Shown here one piece after another: positions 41,038 to 53,540 of a stretch of DNA of 64,000 nucleotides. Origin of the DNA: Castellaniella sp034674885 (lineage in GTDB: Bacteria; Pseudomonadota; Gammaproteobacteria; Burkholderiales; Burkholderiaceae_B); assembly GCF_034674885.1 (NCBI RefSeq), contig NZ_JAUCDS010000012.1:1-64000 (forward strand), written 5' to 3'. The translations under genes were made by a program, and so were the position numbers. The notes under the pieces are model-generated. The model was not told the DNA's origin. It made no database searches and worked only from the letters and a program-made list of their open reading frames with translations. The first letter of the stretch is position 1; every line of letters begins with the position of its first letter.

Positions 41038-42951
41038 CTACATCCGCCAGGACAGGTTGACGAACACGTTGGACCCCGGCGTGTTGTAGCCGTCCACCAG
41101 CACGTAGTCCTTGTCCAGCACGTTGTTCCAGCGCACCTGCACGCCCAGGGACTTGCTGAAGTCGTAGGCGGCGGTCAGGTTGACGAGGGAATAGCCGCCG
41201 AGACGGGTCTTGTTGGCGAGTTCGGCGTAGCGGTTGCCGGTGTACTGGTATTCGGCGCCCAGCTTCAAGGCCTGGATGCGGTGCTCGATGCCCAGGTGGA
41301 AGACCTGGCGGGCGCGGTAAGGCAGCATCGAGCCTTCGCCCTGTTTGGGGTCGTCGTTGCGCGGGTCGAGGAAGTCCGCGCTGGCACGCAGGGTGGTGTC
41401 GCCGAAGTTGTGTTCGCCAGTCAGGGTCAGGCCGCGAATGGTGGCCTGGTTGACGTTCTGTGGGGAAGACAGAAAGACTGCAGGATCGTAAACGTTGACG
41501 ATCAGGTCGCGAACCTTGTTCTGGTATGCGGTCAGCCGCAGCAAGGTGCCTTCGTCCATGTACTGGACGTGTGCCTCGATGTTCCTGGATTTTTCGGGCT
41601 TCAGGTCGGGATTGCCTTTATAGAAGGCTGCCGGATAATCCTGGTACAGATCAGCGAAGGTCGGGACACGAAATCCCGTGCTGCCGATGATGCCGACCTG
41701 CCAGGTATCTGTCAGGTCGAAGTCTAGGCCCAGGCTGCCCGTTGTCTGGTTGCCATGATCCGTGTAGTTGTCGTTGCGCACGCTGGCTTGAGTGTGCAGC
41801 CGGTCGAAGCCGCCCTTGTAGATCAGCGCTGCGCTGTTGATGTTCCGCTCCGTCCGATCGTAGGAGAAGTCGCTGTTGACGCGTTCCTCCAGGCGCTCTG
41901 TCAGGATCGAGACGCGGTGGTCCGGCAGAATCTGCAGATTGTTCTGCCACGACAATGTACGTTTCAGACTGGAGTGCACGAAGGATCCCTCTGTGGGGCG
42001 GCGATAGTCCAGTGAATCTCGCGCCCAGCCGAATCGCAGCACGCTTTCCCACTGATCTGTGATCTGATCCGTGCTGGTGATGCTGTACGCCTGCTGGCGA
42101 ACGAGGTTGCGGACATTGTCCTCGGTCGCCCATGGGAAGTCATCTGCTGAGCCGTCGGAGTCGGCGTGCAGGGTGCTGTTGTAGGCGGCCAGGCCGATGT
42201 GGTGGCCTGGTGTCCACTGGTAGCCAAGTGTTCCCGACCAGCCGCGACTGGCATAGCCGTCTCTGTCTGTGTAGTGGCCCCAGCTATCGGTAGAACGGTT
42301 GTTGGCGAAATGCCTGCGCATGACGTCGAAGCCTTTGCTGCTGGCTGCGCTGGCAGAAAGGCTGTAGTCCCAGCCATCGCTGGCGCCCGACAGGCCCAGG
42401 CTGGACTTGATTGTTTCGTAGGTGCCATATCCCAGATTGGCCCAAGCAGACAGGGGGCGATCCTGCACCCCTTTCTTGGTGATGATATTGACCACGCCGC
42501 CGATGGCGTCCGAGCCGTACAGGCTGCTGGCGGCGCCGCGCAGGATTTCGATGCGCTCGACCAGAGCCGGGTCGATGGACTCCAGTCGGGTGCCGCCCGA
42601 CAGCAGCTCGGTGGTCCGCATGCCGTCGATCAGCACCAGCGTCTGGCTGGGGTTTGCTCCGCGCAGAAACAGGCTGGTCGTTGTCTGTGGCCCGCCGGTG
42701 GTTGCAAGCTGCACGCCCGGCGCGCGCCCGATGATTTCAGCGATGCTGTCGCCGCGTGCTTCCGCCAGCTCTTTGGGGCCGATCACCGTGACGTCGCCGA
42801 CGACATCGGCCAGCGGTTCGGCCACCCGGCTGGGGGTGACGACGATGTCCTGCAGCGCGGGAACGGCTGCTTCGTTGGATTGGGCCGTGGCGGCCAGGGG
42901 GAAAATACAGATGGCAGCGGCAATCGCGTGCCGCGAAAATGGGATGGTCAT
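41038..42951 (-). CDS. btuB: TonB-dependent vitamin B12 receptor BtuB
   Basis: From ATG 42951 the protein is 637 aa with a signal peptide ending ATAQ and a TonB box (QDIVVTPSR, near 34-42). The plug domain has GDSIAEIIGRAPGVQLATTGG and LVLIDGMRTTELL, with ERIEILRGAASSLYGSDAIGGVVNIITK. The beta-barrel ends in VFVNLSWRM, closing with Met rather than the usual aromatic residue. It takes up cobalamin across the outer membrane. A frame extending upstream to 43212 is really the leader containing a cobalamin riboswitch, which confirms the ligand. Confidence 0.94.
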   Translation of the reverse strand: MTIPFSRHAIAAAICIFPLAATAQSNEAAVPALQDIVVTPSRVAEPLADVVGDVTVIGPKELAEARGDSIAEIIGRAPGVQLATTGGPQTTTSLFLRGANPSQTLVLIDGMRTTELLSGGTRLESIDPALVERIEILRGAASSLYGSDAIGGVVNIITKKGVQDRPLSAWANLGYGTYETIKSSLGLSGASDGWDYSLSASAASSKGFDVMRRHFANNRSTDSWGHYTDRDGYASRGWSGTLGYQWTPGHHIGLAAYNSTLHADSDGSADDFPWATEDNVRNLVRQQAYSITSTDQITDQWESVLRFGWARDSLDYRRPTEGSFVHSSLKRTLSWQNNLQILPDHRVSILTERLEERVNSDFSYDRTERNINSAALIYKGGFDRLHTQASVRNDNYTDHGNQTTGSLGLDFDLTDTWQVGIIGSTGFRVPTFADLYQDYPAAFYKGNPDLKPEKSRNIEAHVQYMDEGTLLRLTAYQNKVRDLIVNVYDPAVFLSSPQNVNQATIRGLTLTGEHNFGDTTLRASADFLDPRNDDPKQGEGSMLPYRARQVFHLGIEHRIQALKLGAEYQYTGNRYAELANKTRLGGYSLVNLTAAYDFSKSLGVQVRWNNVLDKDYVLVDGYNTPGSNVFVNLSWRM

Positions 42952-43070
42952 GACAGGCCCTGTAGGGTGCGCGTCCCCGCACACCGGAATCGTTAACACC
43001 TGCCAGCCGTGATGGATTCGCCCGGATGATTTGGAGGGCGGGCGCGGCGAGCAGGCAATCAGGAGGTCGA

Positions 43071-43218
43071 AGCAGGCCGGTATCGGGCTGGCGCGACCTG
43101 GGCCAAAGGCCGGGGTGTCGCGCGCACCGTTGCGGGGGCAGCACAGCTGGGTCCGGTAATGAACCGTCTGTTTCCCGTTTGAACGCCGGGGCGCGGATAA
43201 GCGCCCGGGCATACCTGT
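43071..43218 (-). ncRNA. Cobalamin (AdoCbl) riboswitch upstream of btuB
   Basis: On the minus strand the leader contains the core GCTGCCCCCGCAACGGT and the B12 box GCCAGCCCGATACCGGCCTG, whose 3' end can pair with CAGGTAT at the 5' end (43217-43211). AACGGGAAACA and CATTACCGGACC match the other conserved segments. Downstream a hairpin GGTGTGCG-GGGA-CGCGCACC lies close to the btuB start, compatible with translational control of btuB-btuF. Confidence 0.93.
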
Positions 43219-43228
43219 TTCGGCGGGT

Positions 43229-43234
43229 ATTATA
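43229..43234 (-). promoter_or_regulatory. -10 box for the btuB riboswitch transcript
   Basis: A perfect TATAAT on the minus strand places the transcript start about 10 bases before the riboswitch aptamer. No strong -35 box is seen. The 86 bp on to cobT hold no clear plus-strand promoter. Confidence 0.55.
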
Positions 43235-43320
43235 GAAGCCTTCCGCCGATAGCCGCGCCGCCTGGACTCCTGCAGCCGACATGCGGTTTGCGGAAACCCG
43301 TTTTCACGACCTGATCAGCC

Positions 43321-44436
43321 ATGCCATTTGCGCCGCCCCCCATCGTCCCGACCCGCGACGACACCCTGTCCTTGCGTCTGCAACAGCGCATCGACCGCAA
43401 GACCAAACCACGAGGCAGCCTGGGGCGCCTGGAATCCCTGGCGCATCAGATTGGCATGATCCGCCGCACGCTGGCGCCGCGCCTGTCTTCCCCGACGGTC
43501 TTTGTCTTTGCGGCGGACCATGGCGTGGCCGATGAGGGGGTATCGGCCTACCCCCAGGATGTCACCTGGCAGATGGTGGAAAACTTCCTGGCGGGAGGGG
43601 CCGCCATCAATGTGCTGGCGCGCCAGCAGGGTGTGGCGCTGCGCATCGTCGATGCCGGGGTCAGGCATGACTTCGGCCGTCGCGATGGCCTGATCGATCG
43701 CAAGATTCGCGCCGGCAGCGGCAACCTGGCTGTGGAACCGGCCATGACAGCACGGGAATGCGAGCAGGCGCTGCAGGCCGGGGCGGATCTGATGGCCGGC
43801 ACGGACAGCGACGTGGTCGGCTTCGGCGAAATGGGCATTGCCAACACCACGCCGGCTGCCGCGCTGATGCATCGCCTGACCGGCATTCCCATCGTGGACT
43901 GCGTGGGGGCAGGCACGGGGGTGGATGCCGCTGGCGTGGCACGCAAGACGCGAGTGATCGAGCGAGCCGTGCGACGGCACGCCGGCGCGCAGACGCCGCT
44001 GGATGTGCTGGCTGCCCTGGGCGGCCTGGAAATCGCCATGATGACGGGCGCCATGCTGGGCGCCGCGTCTCGTCGCCGGGTGCTGTTGATCGATGGCTTC
44101 ATCGCCACGTCCGCCCTGCTGGTGGCCGCCCGCCTGAACCCGGCCATCCTGGACTACTGTGTGTTCTGTCACCAGTCCGGCGAGCGCGGCCATGCCCGTA
44201 TGCTGCAGGCCTTGTGTGCGCAGCCCCTGCTGGATCTGGGCCTGCGCCTGGGCGAAGGCACCGGCTGCGTGCTGGCCTGGCCGCTGGTGCAGGCTGCCGC
44301 CGCCTTACTGTGCGACATGGCCAGTTTCGAGGACGCGGGCGTCAGCGATCGGCCGGATGGACTGGGTGGCGCCGATCAACCGCAGTCGGGCCGTTTCCAG
44401 GATGCCGGCATCGGCGATGAGCAGGGTGGAGCATGA
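43321..44436 (+). CDS. cobT: Nicotinate-nucleotide-dimethylbenzimidazole phosphoribosyltransferase
   Basis: The 371-aa enzyme contains KTKPRGSLGRLESLAHQIG, FVFAADHGVADEGVSAYPQDVTWQMVENFLAGGAAINVLAR, GEMGIANTTPAAAL and the catalytic-glutamate region RLGEGTGCVLAWPLVQAAAALL. It makes alpha-ribazole phosphate, the lower ligand precursor of cobalamin. The stop codon overlaps the cobS start as ATGA. No other corrin-ring genes are present, so the set fits salvage of imported corrinoids. Confidence 0.95.
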   Translation: MPFAPPPIVPTRDDTLSLRLQQRIDRKTKPRGSLGRLESLAHQIGMIRRTLAPRLSSPTVFVFAADHGVADEGVSAYPQDVTWQMVENFLAGGAAINVLARQQGVALRIVDAGVRHDFGRRDGLIDRKIRAGSGNLAVEPAMTARECEQALQAGADLMAGTDSDVVGFGEMGIANTTPAAALMHRLTGIPIVDCVGAGTGVDAAGVARKTRVIERAVRRHAGAQTPLDVLAALGGLEIAMMTGAMLGAASRRRVLLIDGFIATSALLVAARLNPAILDYCVFCHQSGERGHARMLQALCAQPLLDLGLRLGEGTGCVLAWPLVQAAAALLCDMASFEDAGVSDRPDGLGGADQPQSGRFQDAGIGDEQGGA

Positions 44437-45257
44437 GCCAGTCTTCCCGGGCCGGCCGCCGAGGCCAAGCCCGCTGGCAGGATCGCCTGCGGCACGAAAT
44501 CCGCTTGTTTTTCACGGCCCTGCAGTTTTTCACCCGCCTGCCGGTCCCTGCCTGGGTCGGATTCAAACCAGCTTGGCTGCAGCATTGCACCCGCTATTAC
44601 CCTTTGGCGGGCTGGGTGGTCGGGGTGGTGGCGGCGGTGGTCTTTGCCCTGGCGCAGACAGTCTGGCCGCAGGCTGTCGCCGTGCTGCTGTCCATGGCAG
44701 CCGGGCTGGTGCTGACCGGTGCGTTTCACGAGGACGGCTTTGCCGACGTCTGTGACGGGCTGGGCGGGGCTGTCTCAAAGGAACGAGCCCTGGACATCAT
44801 GAAGGATTCGCGCCTGGGCACCTATGGCGTGACGGGCCTGGGCCTGATGCTGGCGTTGAAGTTCGCTGCCTTGAGCGCCCTGCCGCCGATCTGGGTGGCG
44901 CCCGCCCTTTTGTTGGCGCACCCGGCCTCGCGCCTGGGCTCGGCCGCGCTGATCTGGCGCATGCGCTATGCGCGGGAAGAGGGCAAGGCAAAGCCTTTGG
45001 GGCGGCGCATGCGCGATCGGGAATTCCTGATCGCGGCGGCGTGCGGCGGGCTGCCTGCGCTGATGCTGGTCATGACGGGGATGCTGCCGCCGGCTGGAGT
45101 CGCCTGGGCGTTGATGGCCGGTGCGCTGGGGGCAGCGTGGATGGCCAGGACCTTGGCGCGGCGTCTGGACGGCTATACGGGCGACGGCCTGGGCGCGGCT
45201 CAGCAGCTCAGTGAACTGGGCTGCTATCTGGGTGTGCTGGCCGCTGTGGGTGGCTGA
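44433..45257 (+). CDS. cobS: Adenosylcobinamide-GDP ribazoletransferase (cobalamin synthase)
   Basis: The 274-aa integral membrane protein has LFFTALQFFTRLPVPAWVG, HCTRYYPLAGWVVG and the acidic motif LTGAFHEDGFADVCDGLGGAVSKERALDIMKDSRLGTYG, plus GYTGDGLGAAQQLSE at the end; all are CobS signatures. It joins adenosylcobinamide-GDP to alpha-ribazole (phosphate). The first about 25 residues are a basic extension. It is coupled to cobT and meets the convergent 50-aa gene end to end. Confidence 0.95.
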   Translation: MSQSSRAGRRGQARWQDRLRHEIRLFFTALQFFTRLPVPAWVGFKPAWLQHCTRYYPLAGWVVGVVAAVVFALAQTVWPQAVAVLLSMAAGLVLTGAFHEDGFADVCDGLGGAVSKERALDIMKDSRLGTYGVTGLGLMLALKFAALSALPPIWVAPALLLAHPASRLGSAALIWRMRYAREEGKAKPLGRRMRDREFLIAAACGGLPALMLVMTGMLPPAGVAWALMAGALGAAWMARTLARRLDGYTGDGLGAAQQLSELGCYLGVLAAVGG

Positions 45258-45410
45258 TTACGCGCGGGCGGGCTGGCCGGCGCCGAACAGGACGTCCAGG
45301 ATCCGGGCCCACAGGCCTTCTTGCGGCCGATTCGCCCGGGCGGCGAGTTCTTCTGCCAGCATGCGCTCGAAGGCTTCGTTCACGGGATAGTTCGAAAAGG
45401 GTGCCAACAT
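45258..45410 (-). CDS. Small protein (50 aa), unknown function
   Basis: A 50-codon minus-strand gene starts at ATG 45410 behind a strong AAGGAGAG ribosome binding site and ends at TAA directly abutting the cobS stop. The product begins MLAPFSNYPVNEAFERMLAEEL and has an N-terminal helical half, a Gln-Glu turn and a hydrophobic segment WARILDVLFGAG. The strong binding site, proper spacing and lack of a gene on the other strand support a real gene. A 14-bp palindrome lies 55 bp upstream. I do not recognise the family. Confidence 0.65.
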   Translation of the reverse strand: MLAPFSNYPVNEAFERMLAEELAARANRPQEGLWARILDVLFGAGQPARA

Positions 45411-45464
45411 GCTGCTCTCCTTGATTATGTTTGCTTGTCGTCGAGCGACTGGTGAAAGTCACCA

Positions 45465-45478
45465 TAGGGTTAACCCTA
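45465..45478. promoter_or_regulatory. Perfect palindrome TAGGGTTAACCCTA between the 50-aa gene and cobC
   Basis: The 14-bp perfect palindrome lies in the 131-bp divergent region, 55 bp from one start and 64 bp from the other. A half-site with the same ten bases occurs at the pcm promoter (33421-33430). It has the form of an operator for a dimeric regulator. Confidence 0.5.
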
Positions 45479-45541
45479 GTATAGCGAAGTATTGAGCAAA
45501 AACCCAGCCTTTCGCGGCCGGATGGAACACGAATATGCACT

Positions 45542-46198
45542 ATGGCAATGAGCAATAACCCGCGCACCGGCAGCGCAGTCCCCTCCCAGGGGCCGCGCCT
45601 GCTGCTCATCCGCCACACGGCGCCCGAAATCGCCCCGGGTCTCTGCTACGGTCGCCTGGACATCCCCGCCCGGCCACAAGAGCTGGATGCCTGGCTGGCC
45701 GACTGGGACAGCGGCCGCCATCCCGGGCAGCCCTGGGCCGGTTATCGGCAGGTGCTCAGCAGCCCCGCGCAACGCTGCCGGACCCTGGCCATCGCCCTGG
45801 CGCAGCGGCTGGGCCTGCCCCTGCACATCGACCCCGCCTGGCAGGAAATGGACTTCGGCGCCTGGGAAGGGCAATCCTGGGACGCCATCGGTCAACCCGC
45901 CATCGACGCCTGGGCCGCCGACCCCCTGGACTTCGCCCCCGGCGACGGCGAATCGGCCTGCGCCATGGCGCAGCGTGTCGTTGCGGCCTACGCAGCCTGG
46001 CGCCTGCAGGGCCAGGACACGATCCTCGTCACCCACGGCGGCGTCATCCGCCTGCTGCAGGTCTGGCACGCCGTCCTGCCAGCCAACGGCCCAGCGCCCG
46101 ACCAGGCGGCCCTTCAATCCGCCTGCCGGCAGGCGCTGGATCAAGCCCCCCCGCCATGCGGCGGCCTGCTTCTGCTGGAGCCGTCCCCTGCCCCCTGA
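45542..46198 (+). CDS. cobC: Histidine phosphatase family protein, probable alpha-ribazole phosphatase
   Basis: The 218-aa protein has the catalytic RHx motif as LLIRHTAPE (about 21-29), SPAQRCRTLA and IDPAWQEMDFGAWEGQSWDAI. The second His is in LVTHGGVIRLL. The substrate is inferred from the position next to cobT and cobS: CobC dephosphorylates alpha-ribazole-5-phosphate in the lower-loop pathway. ATG 45548 is an alternative start. It has no close promoter apart from the 45465 palindrome region. Confidence 0.85.
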   Translation: MAMSNNPRTGSAVPSQGPRLLLIRHTAPEIAPGLCYGRLDIPARPQELDAWLADWDSGRHPGQPWAGYRQVLSSPAQRCRTLAIALAQRLGLPLHIDPAWQEMDFGAWEGQSWDAIGQPAIDAWAADPLDFAPGDGESACAMAQRVVAAYAAWRLQGQDTILVTHGGVIRLLQVWHAVLPANGPAPDQAALQSACRQALDQAPPPCGGLLLLEPSPAP

Positions 46199-46271
46199 CA
46201 CCACGATGAGATCCCCATCGAAGCCATCAAAGCGATCCAAGCCCTCCAACCACCAGCGATACAATGAAAGT

Positions 46272-50072
<3,801 letters not shown>

Positions 50073-50131
50073 GCGCCTCGGGCGGCCCACTGGCGGCCGC
50101 CCGCACAGGGTCCCCGTGCAAGGACGCCGCC

Positions 50132-50917
50132 GTGTCGCGTGACGACACTGCCCGCCGTCAGGCGCTGGGGGCCTTCCTGCGCAGCGCCCGAGCCCGGGTC
50201 AGCCCCGGCGATCACGGCCTGCCGTCCGGCCTGCGGCGTCGCACTCCCGGTCTGCGCCGCGAGGAAGTCGCCCAGCTGTGCGGCATCAGCACGACCTGGT
50301 ATACCTGGATCGAACAGGGCCGCGAGGTGTCGGTGTCGGTCGACGTCTGGCGCCGGCTGGCCGAGACGTTGCGCCTGGCGCGCGCCGAACGGCATTATCT
50401 GTTCAGCCTGGCCGAATGCGCCGACCCGCAGGCCGGGCAACTGGATGCCGTAGCCTTGCCCGATGGCCTGAGCGATTGCGTGGACAGCATCCAGGGGCCG
50501 GCCTACATCCTGGACCAGGCCTGGAACGTGCTGGCCTGGAATCCACCTCTGCAGCGGCTGTTCGACGGTTGGCCGGGCAAGGGGCGGGCGAATCTGCTGC
50601 ACTATATTTTCATGGACCCGGCCGCCCGCAGCCTGGTCGTGGACTGGGAAGAACGTGCCAGCCGCGTGGTGGCGGAATTTCGCGCCGATGTGGCGGCGCT
50701 GGCCGGGGATCCCGCCATCGGGGCCCTGGTGGCGGAACTGCAGGCGGCCAGTCCTCTGTTCGCGGGCTGCTGGACGCGACAGACCGTGGTGGACCGGGAA
50801 GGCGGTGTGCGCGAATTCCAGCATCCTGCGCGGGGACGGCTGCAGTTCCGGCAATTCACCTTTCGGCTGGCGATACGCCCCGACTGCAAGCTGGTGATGC
50901 TGCTCGACCAGGCCTGA
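50132..50917 (+). CDS. XRE-family regulator with MmyB-like ligand domain
   Basis: From GTG 50132 (AAGGA site upstream) the protein is 261 aa. An N-terminal HTH, LGAFLRSARARVSPGDHG then LRREEVAQLCGISTTWYTWIEQGREVSVSVDVWRRLAETL, is followed by a ligand-binding region (YILDQAWNVLAWNPPLQRLF, NLLHYIFMDP, FRADVAALAGDPAIGALV). This matches MmyB-type transcription regulators, which often control nearby transporters. The convergent MFS exporter ends 25 bp away, which makes it a possible target, but this is inference. Confidence 0.88.
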   Translation: MSRDDTARRQALGAFLRSARARVSPGDHGLPSGLRRRTPGLRREEVAQLCGISTTWYTWIEQGREVSVSVDVWRRLAETLRLARAERHYLFSLAECADPQAGQLDAVALPDGLSDCVDSIQGPAYILDQAWNVLAWNPPLQRLFDGWPGKGRANLLHYIFMDPAARSLVVDWEERASRVVAEFRADVAALAGDPAIGALVAELQAASPLFAGCWTRQTVVDREGGVREFQHPARGRLQFRQFTFRLAIRPDCKLVMLLDQA

Positions 50918-50942
50918 TCCGCCGGGGCGGGCCCTGACGGCA

Positions 50943-52376
50943 TCAGGCCTCGCGGCGGTGGCGCAGCTGATTGCCCGAACGATTCGACAGCCGCCGGAAG
51001 GACAAGGCTGACGCTGCCACGCACAACGCTGTGACCGCGAAGCCCCACATCACATCGATGCGGTCGGCCTCGATGCCGCCGCGCAGGCCGATGCTGAGGT
51101 TCAACGTGACGGCTGCGCAGGCCACGCCCAGGCTGATGCCCAGTTGCTGGGCCATGGCGGAAAAGCTGCTGGCGCGACTCATTTGCGCGGAATCCAGGTC
51201 CGCGTAGGTCAGGGCGTTGACGGCCGTGAACTGCAGCGAACGGAAAAAGCCCCCGATCAGCAGCACCGTGACCATCAGCCAGACGGGCGTGCTGGCCTGG
51301 AACAGGGCGCAGGCGGCGGTGAAGCCGGCCGCGATCAGCGCGTTCCACATCAGCACGCGGCGAAAGCCGAAACGGTGCACGATGGGTGTGGCGACCAGCT
51401 TCATCAGGAGCGCGCCGGCTGCCGAGGTGAAGGTGATCATGCCGGCCGAAAAGGCCGACAGGCCAAAGCCCACCTGCAACAGGATAGCCAGCAGAAAGGG
51501 AGATGCGCCACTGCCGAAGCGGCACAGATTGCCGCCCAGCACCGAAACGGCGAAGGTCTGGGTGCGCAGCAGGCTGAGATCGATGATCGGATAGGTGGCA
51601 TGGCGGGCATGGCGGATGTACAGCACGCCGCACGCCAGCCCCAGCAGCAACAGGCCGATGATGGCGCTGGCACCCATGTCGCCGTGGCCGATGGCCTCCA
51701 GGCAGATCATCAGCGTTGCCATGGACACGCCGCTGAGCAGGAACCCGAGGGTGTCCAGCCGGGGTTTGCCGTCGGGCACGTCGCGGGCGATGTAGTGTCG
51801 CACCAGCGCGATGCCCAGGATACCGACCGGAATGTTGATCAGGAAGATCCAGTGCCAGGACGCGTAGGTCACCAGGAAACCGCCCACGGGCGGGCCGATC
51901 ACCGGCCCCAGCAGGGCGGGCAGGGTCAGGAACGCCATGGCCTGGACCAGTTCGGATTTGGGGATGCGTCGCAGCAGAATGATCCGTCCGACGGGCACCA
52001 TCATGGCGCCCGCCGCGCCCTGGGCCACGCGCGAGGCCACCAGCTGCGCCAGGGTCTGCGATGCGGCGCAGGCCGCCGAGCTGATGCTGAACAGCAGGAT
52101 GGCCGCGAGAAAGACGCGCTGGGCACCGAATCGATCGGCCGCCCAGCCGCTGATCGGCACGAAGACCGCCGTTGCCAGCAGGTAGCCGGTGATGGTGATG
52201 TTCATGTGCACGGCGCTGGTGCCGAAATCGCGGGCCATGGCCGGCAGGGCCGTGGCCACGACGGTGGAATCCAGCATCTGCATGAACAGCGCGCAGCCGA
52301 CGATGAAGGGAATCATCCGCTGTTCTCGGGTGCGGGCGGGGAGGGATATGGAAGGCGGACTGCTGGGGTCGGGCAT
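50943..52376 (-). CDS. MFS multidrug transporter, DHA2 (EmrB/QacA) family
   Basis: The 477-aa protein has multiple membrane helices and the DHA2 motifs: MQMLDSTVVATALPAMARDF (motif D1), GWAADRFGAQRVFLAAI (motif A), ASRVAQGAAGAMMVPVGRIILL and LLGPVIGPPVGGFLVTYASWHWIFLINIPVG (motif C). It is expected to export drugs or toxic metabolites by proton antiport. ATG 52376 is the start; a longer reverse frame only reflects the antisense of scpA and panC. It is convergent with the XRE regulator and divergent from the DUF3460 gene. Confidence 0.9.
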   Translation of the reverse strand: MPDPSSPPSISLPARTREQRMIPFIVGCALFMQMLDSTVVATALPAMARDFGTSAVHMNITITGYLLATAVFVPISGWAADRFGAQRVFLAAILLFSISSAACAASQTLAQLVASRVAQGAAGAMMVPVGRIILLRRIPKSELVQAMAFLTLPALLGPVIGPPVGGFLVTYASWHWIFLINIPVGILGIALVRHYIARDVPDGKPRLDTLGFLLSGVSMATLMICLEAIGHGDMGASAIIGLLLLGLACGVLYIRHARHATYPIIDLSLLRTQTFAVSVLGGNLCRFGSGASPFLLAILLQVGFGLSAFSAGMITFTSAAGALLMKLVATPIVHRFGFRRVLMWNALIAAGFTAACALFQASTPVWLMVTVLLIGGFFRSLQFTAVNALTYADLDSAQMSRASSFSAMAQQLGISLGVACAAVTLNLSIGLRGGIEADRIDVMWGFAVTALCVAASALSFRRLSNRSGNQLRHRREA

Positions 52377-52448
52377 GGGGCACGCGCGAACGCCCGAGTG
52401 CAGTACACTTGGGGCGCATCGGTCATGAAGATCGGCAACGGCACTATT

Positions 52449-52640
52449 ATGGCAAACAACTTCACCTCCGAACTGACTCAATTCATCAATCAATACAAAA
52501 CGGATCATCCCGACACCGAGGCGCGTCAGCGCGCGGGCCGGTTCCGTCTTTGGGATAAAGACCTGGACGTCGAACAGCAGGACGGCTTTCGCGCCTCCCG
52601 CGTTGCCCAGGACCCCTACGTCTACTATCAAAAGGCCTGA
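52449..52640 (+). CDS. DUF3460 family small protein
   Basis: The 63-aa protein MANNFTSELTQFINQYKTD… ends in FRASRVAQDPYVYYQKA. The pattern of a helical start, HPDTEARQRAGRFRLWDKDLD and a YVYY tail matches the Burkholderiales-restricted DUF3460 family of unknown function. It lies 9 bp before scpA, so the two are probably cotranscribed. An in-frame ATG at 52425 would add eight residues. Confidence 0.82.
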   Translation: MANNFTSELTQFINQYKTDHPDTEARQRAGRFRLWDKDLDVEQQDGFRASRVAQDPYVYYQKA

Positions 52641-52649
52641 TCGGCCGCC

Positions 52650-53519
52650 ATGCCGCCAGAACCCGCCACCGGGCTGGATGCCTTGATGGCGCCGGCTGTG
52701 GACAGCACGCCCGACGTGGTTGACCACGTGGCGCTCGCGCGGCTGTACGGCGAGCCTTTGTTCGCCATTCCCCAGGATCTGTACATCCCGCCCGATGCGC
52801 TGGAAGTCTTCCTGGAAGCCTTCGAAGGCCCGCTGGACCTGCTGCTCTACCTGATCCGCAAGCAGAATTTCAACGTGCTCGACATCCCGATGGCGGAAGT
52901 CACGGCGCAGTACCTGAGCTACGTCGAACAGGTGCGGCGCACCAATCTGGAACTGGCTGGGGAATATCTGCTGATGGCGGCGATGCTGATTGAAATCAAA
53001 TCGCGCATGCTGCTGCCCGTGCGCCAGTCGGATACGGGCGAAGAGGTCGAGGATCCCCGGGCCGAGCTCGTGCGCCGCCTGCTGGAATACGAACGCATGA
53101 AGCTCGCGGCGCAGCGCCTGGATGCGCTGCCGCGCGTGGGCCGCGATTTCCAGGTGGCCCATGCGCAGGCCGATCTCAGCGTTGAAACCGTGCTGCCGGC
53201 CGTCTGCCCGGCCGATCTGCGGGACGCCTGGGCTGCCATCATGCAGCGGGCGCGCCTGAACGCCAGCCACCGCATCACCCGCGAGCAGCTCTCGGTACGC
53301 GATCACATGAGCCACATCCTGCGCCGCCTGTCGGACGTGCGTTTCATGGAATTCACCGATCTGTTCATGGAACGCATCCGCATGGGGGAACCCGCCGCCG
53401 TGATCGTCGTGCACTTCCTGGCCTTGCTGGAACTCGCGCGCGAATCCCTGCTGGAAATCACTCAGGCGGCGCCCTACGCGCCGCTGTATGTCAGACTGTC
53501 CTATACGCGCTCGGCCTGA
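52650..53519 (+). CDS. scpA: Segregation and condensation protein A
   Basis: The 289-aa kleisin has the conserved N-terminal EAFEGPLDLLLYLIRKQNFNVLDIPMAEVTAQYLSYVE, YLLMAAMLIEIKSRMLLP and a C-terminal winged helix (VRFMEFTDLFMERIRMGEPAAVIVVHFLALLELARESLLEI). It bridges SMC heads in chromosome condensation. The first about 45 residues are an extension. The partner scpB does not follow; the next gene is panC, 21 bp away. Confidence 0.95.
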   Translation: MPPEPATGLDALMAPAVDSTPDVVDHVALARLYGEPLFAIPQDLYIPPDALEVFLEAFEGPLDLLLYLIRKQNFNVLDIPMAEVTAQYLSYVEQVRRTNLELAGEYLLMAAMLIEIKSRMLLPVRQSDTGEEVEDPRAELVRRLLEYERMKLAAQRLDALPRVGRDFQVAHAQADLSVETVLPAVCPADLRDAWAAIMQRARLNASHRITREQLSVRDHMSHILRRLSDVRFMEFTDLFMERIRMGEPAAVIVVHFLALLELARESLLEITQAAPYAPLYVRLSYTRSA

Positions 53520-53540
53520 GGGCCCGCGCCGGAGCTTGCC

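Noticed and set aside
42952..43212. N-terminal extension of btuB
   Set aside because: The region encodes the cobalamin riboswitch; the signal peptide begins at 42951.
45687..46271. N-terminal extension of metH through cobC
   Set aside because: The extension is the out-of-frame image of cobC; MetH homology starts only near 46340.
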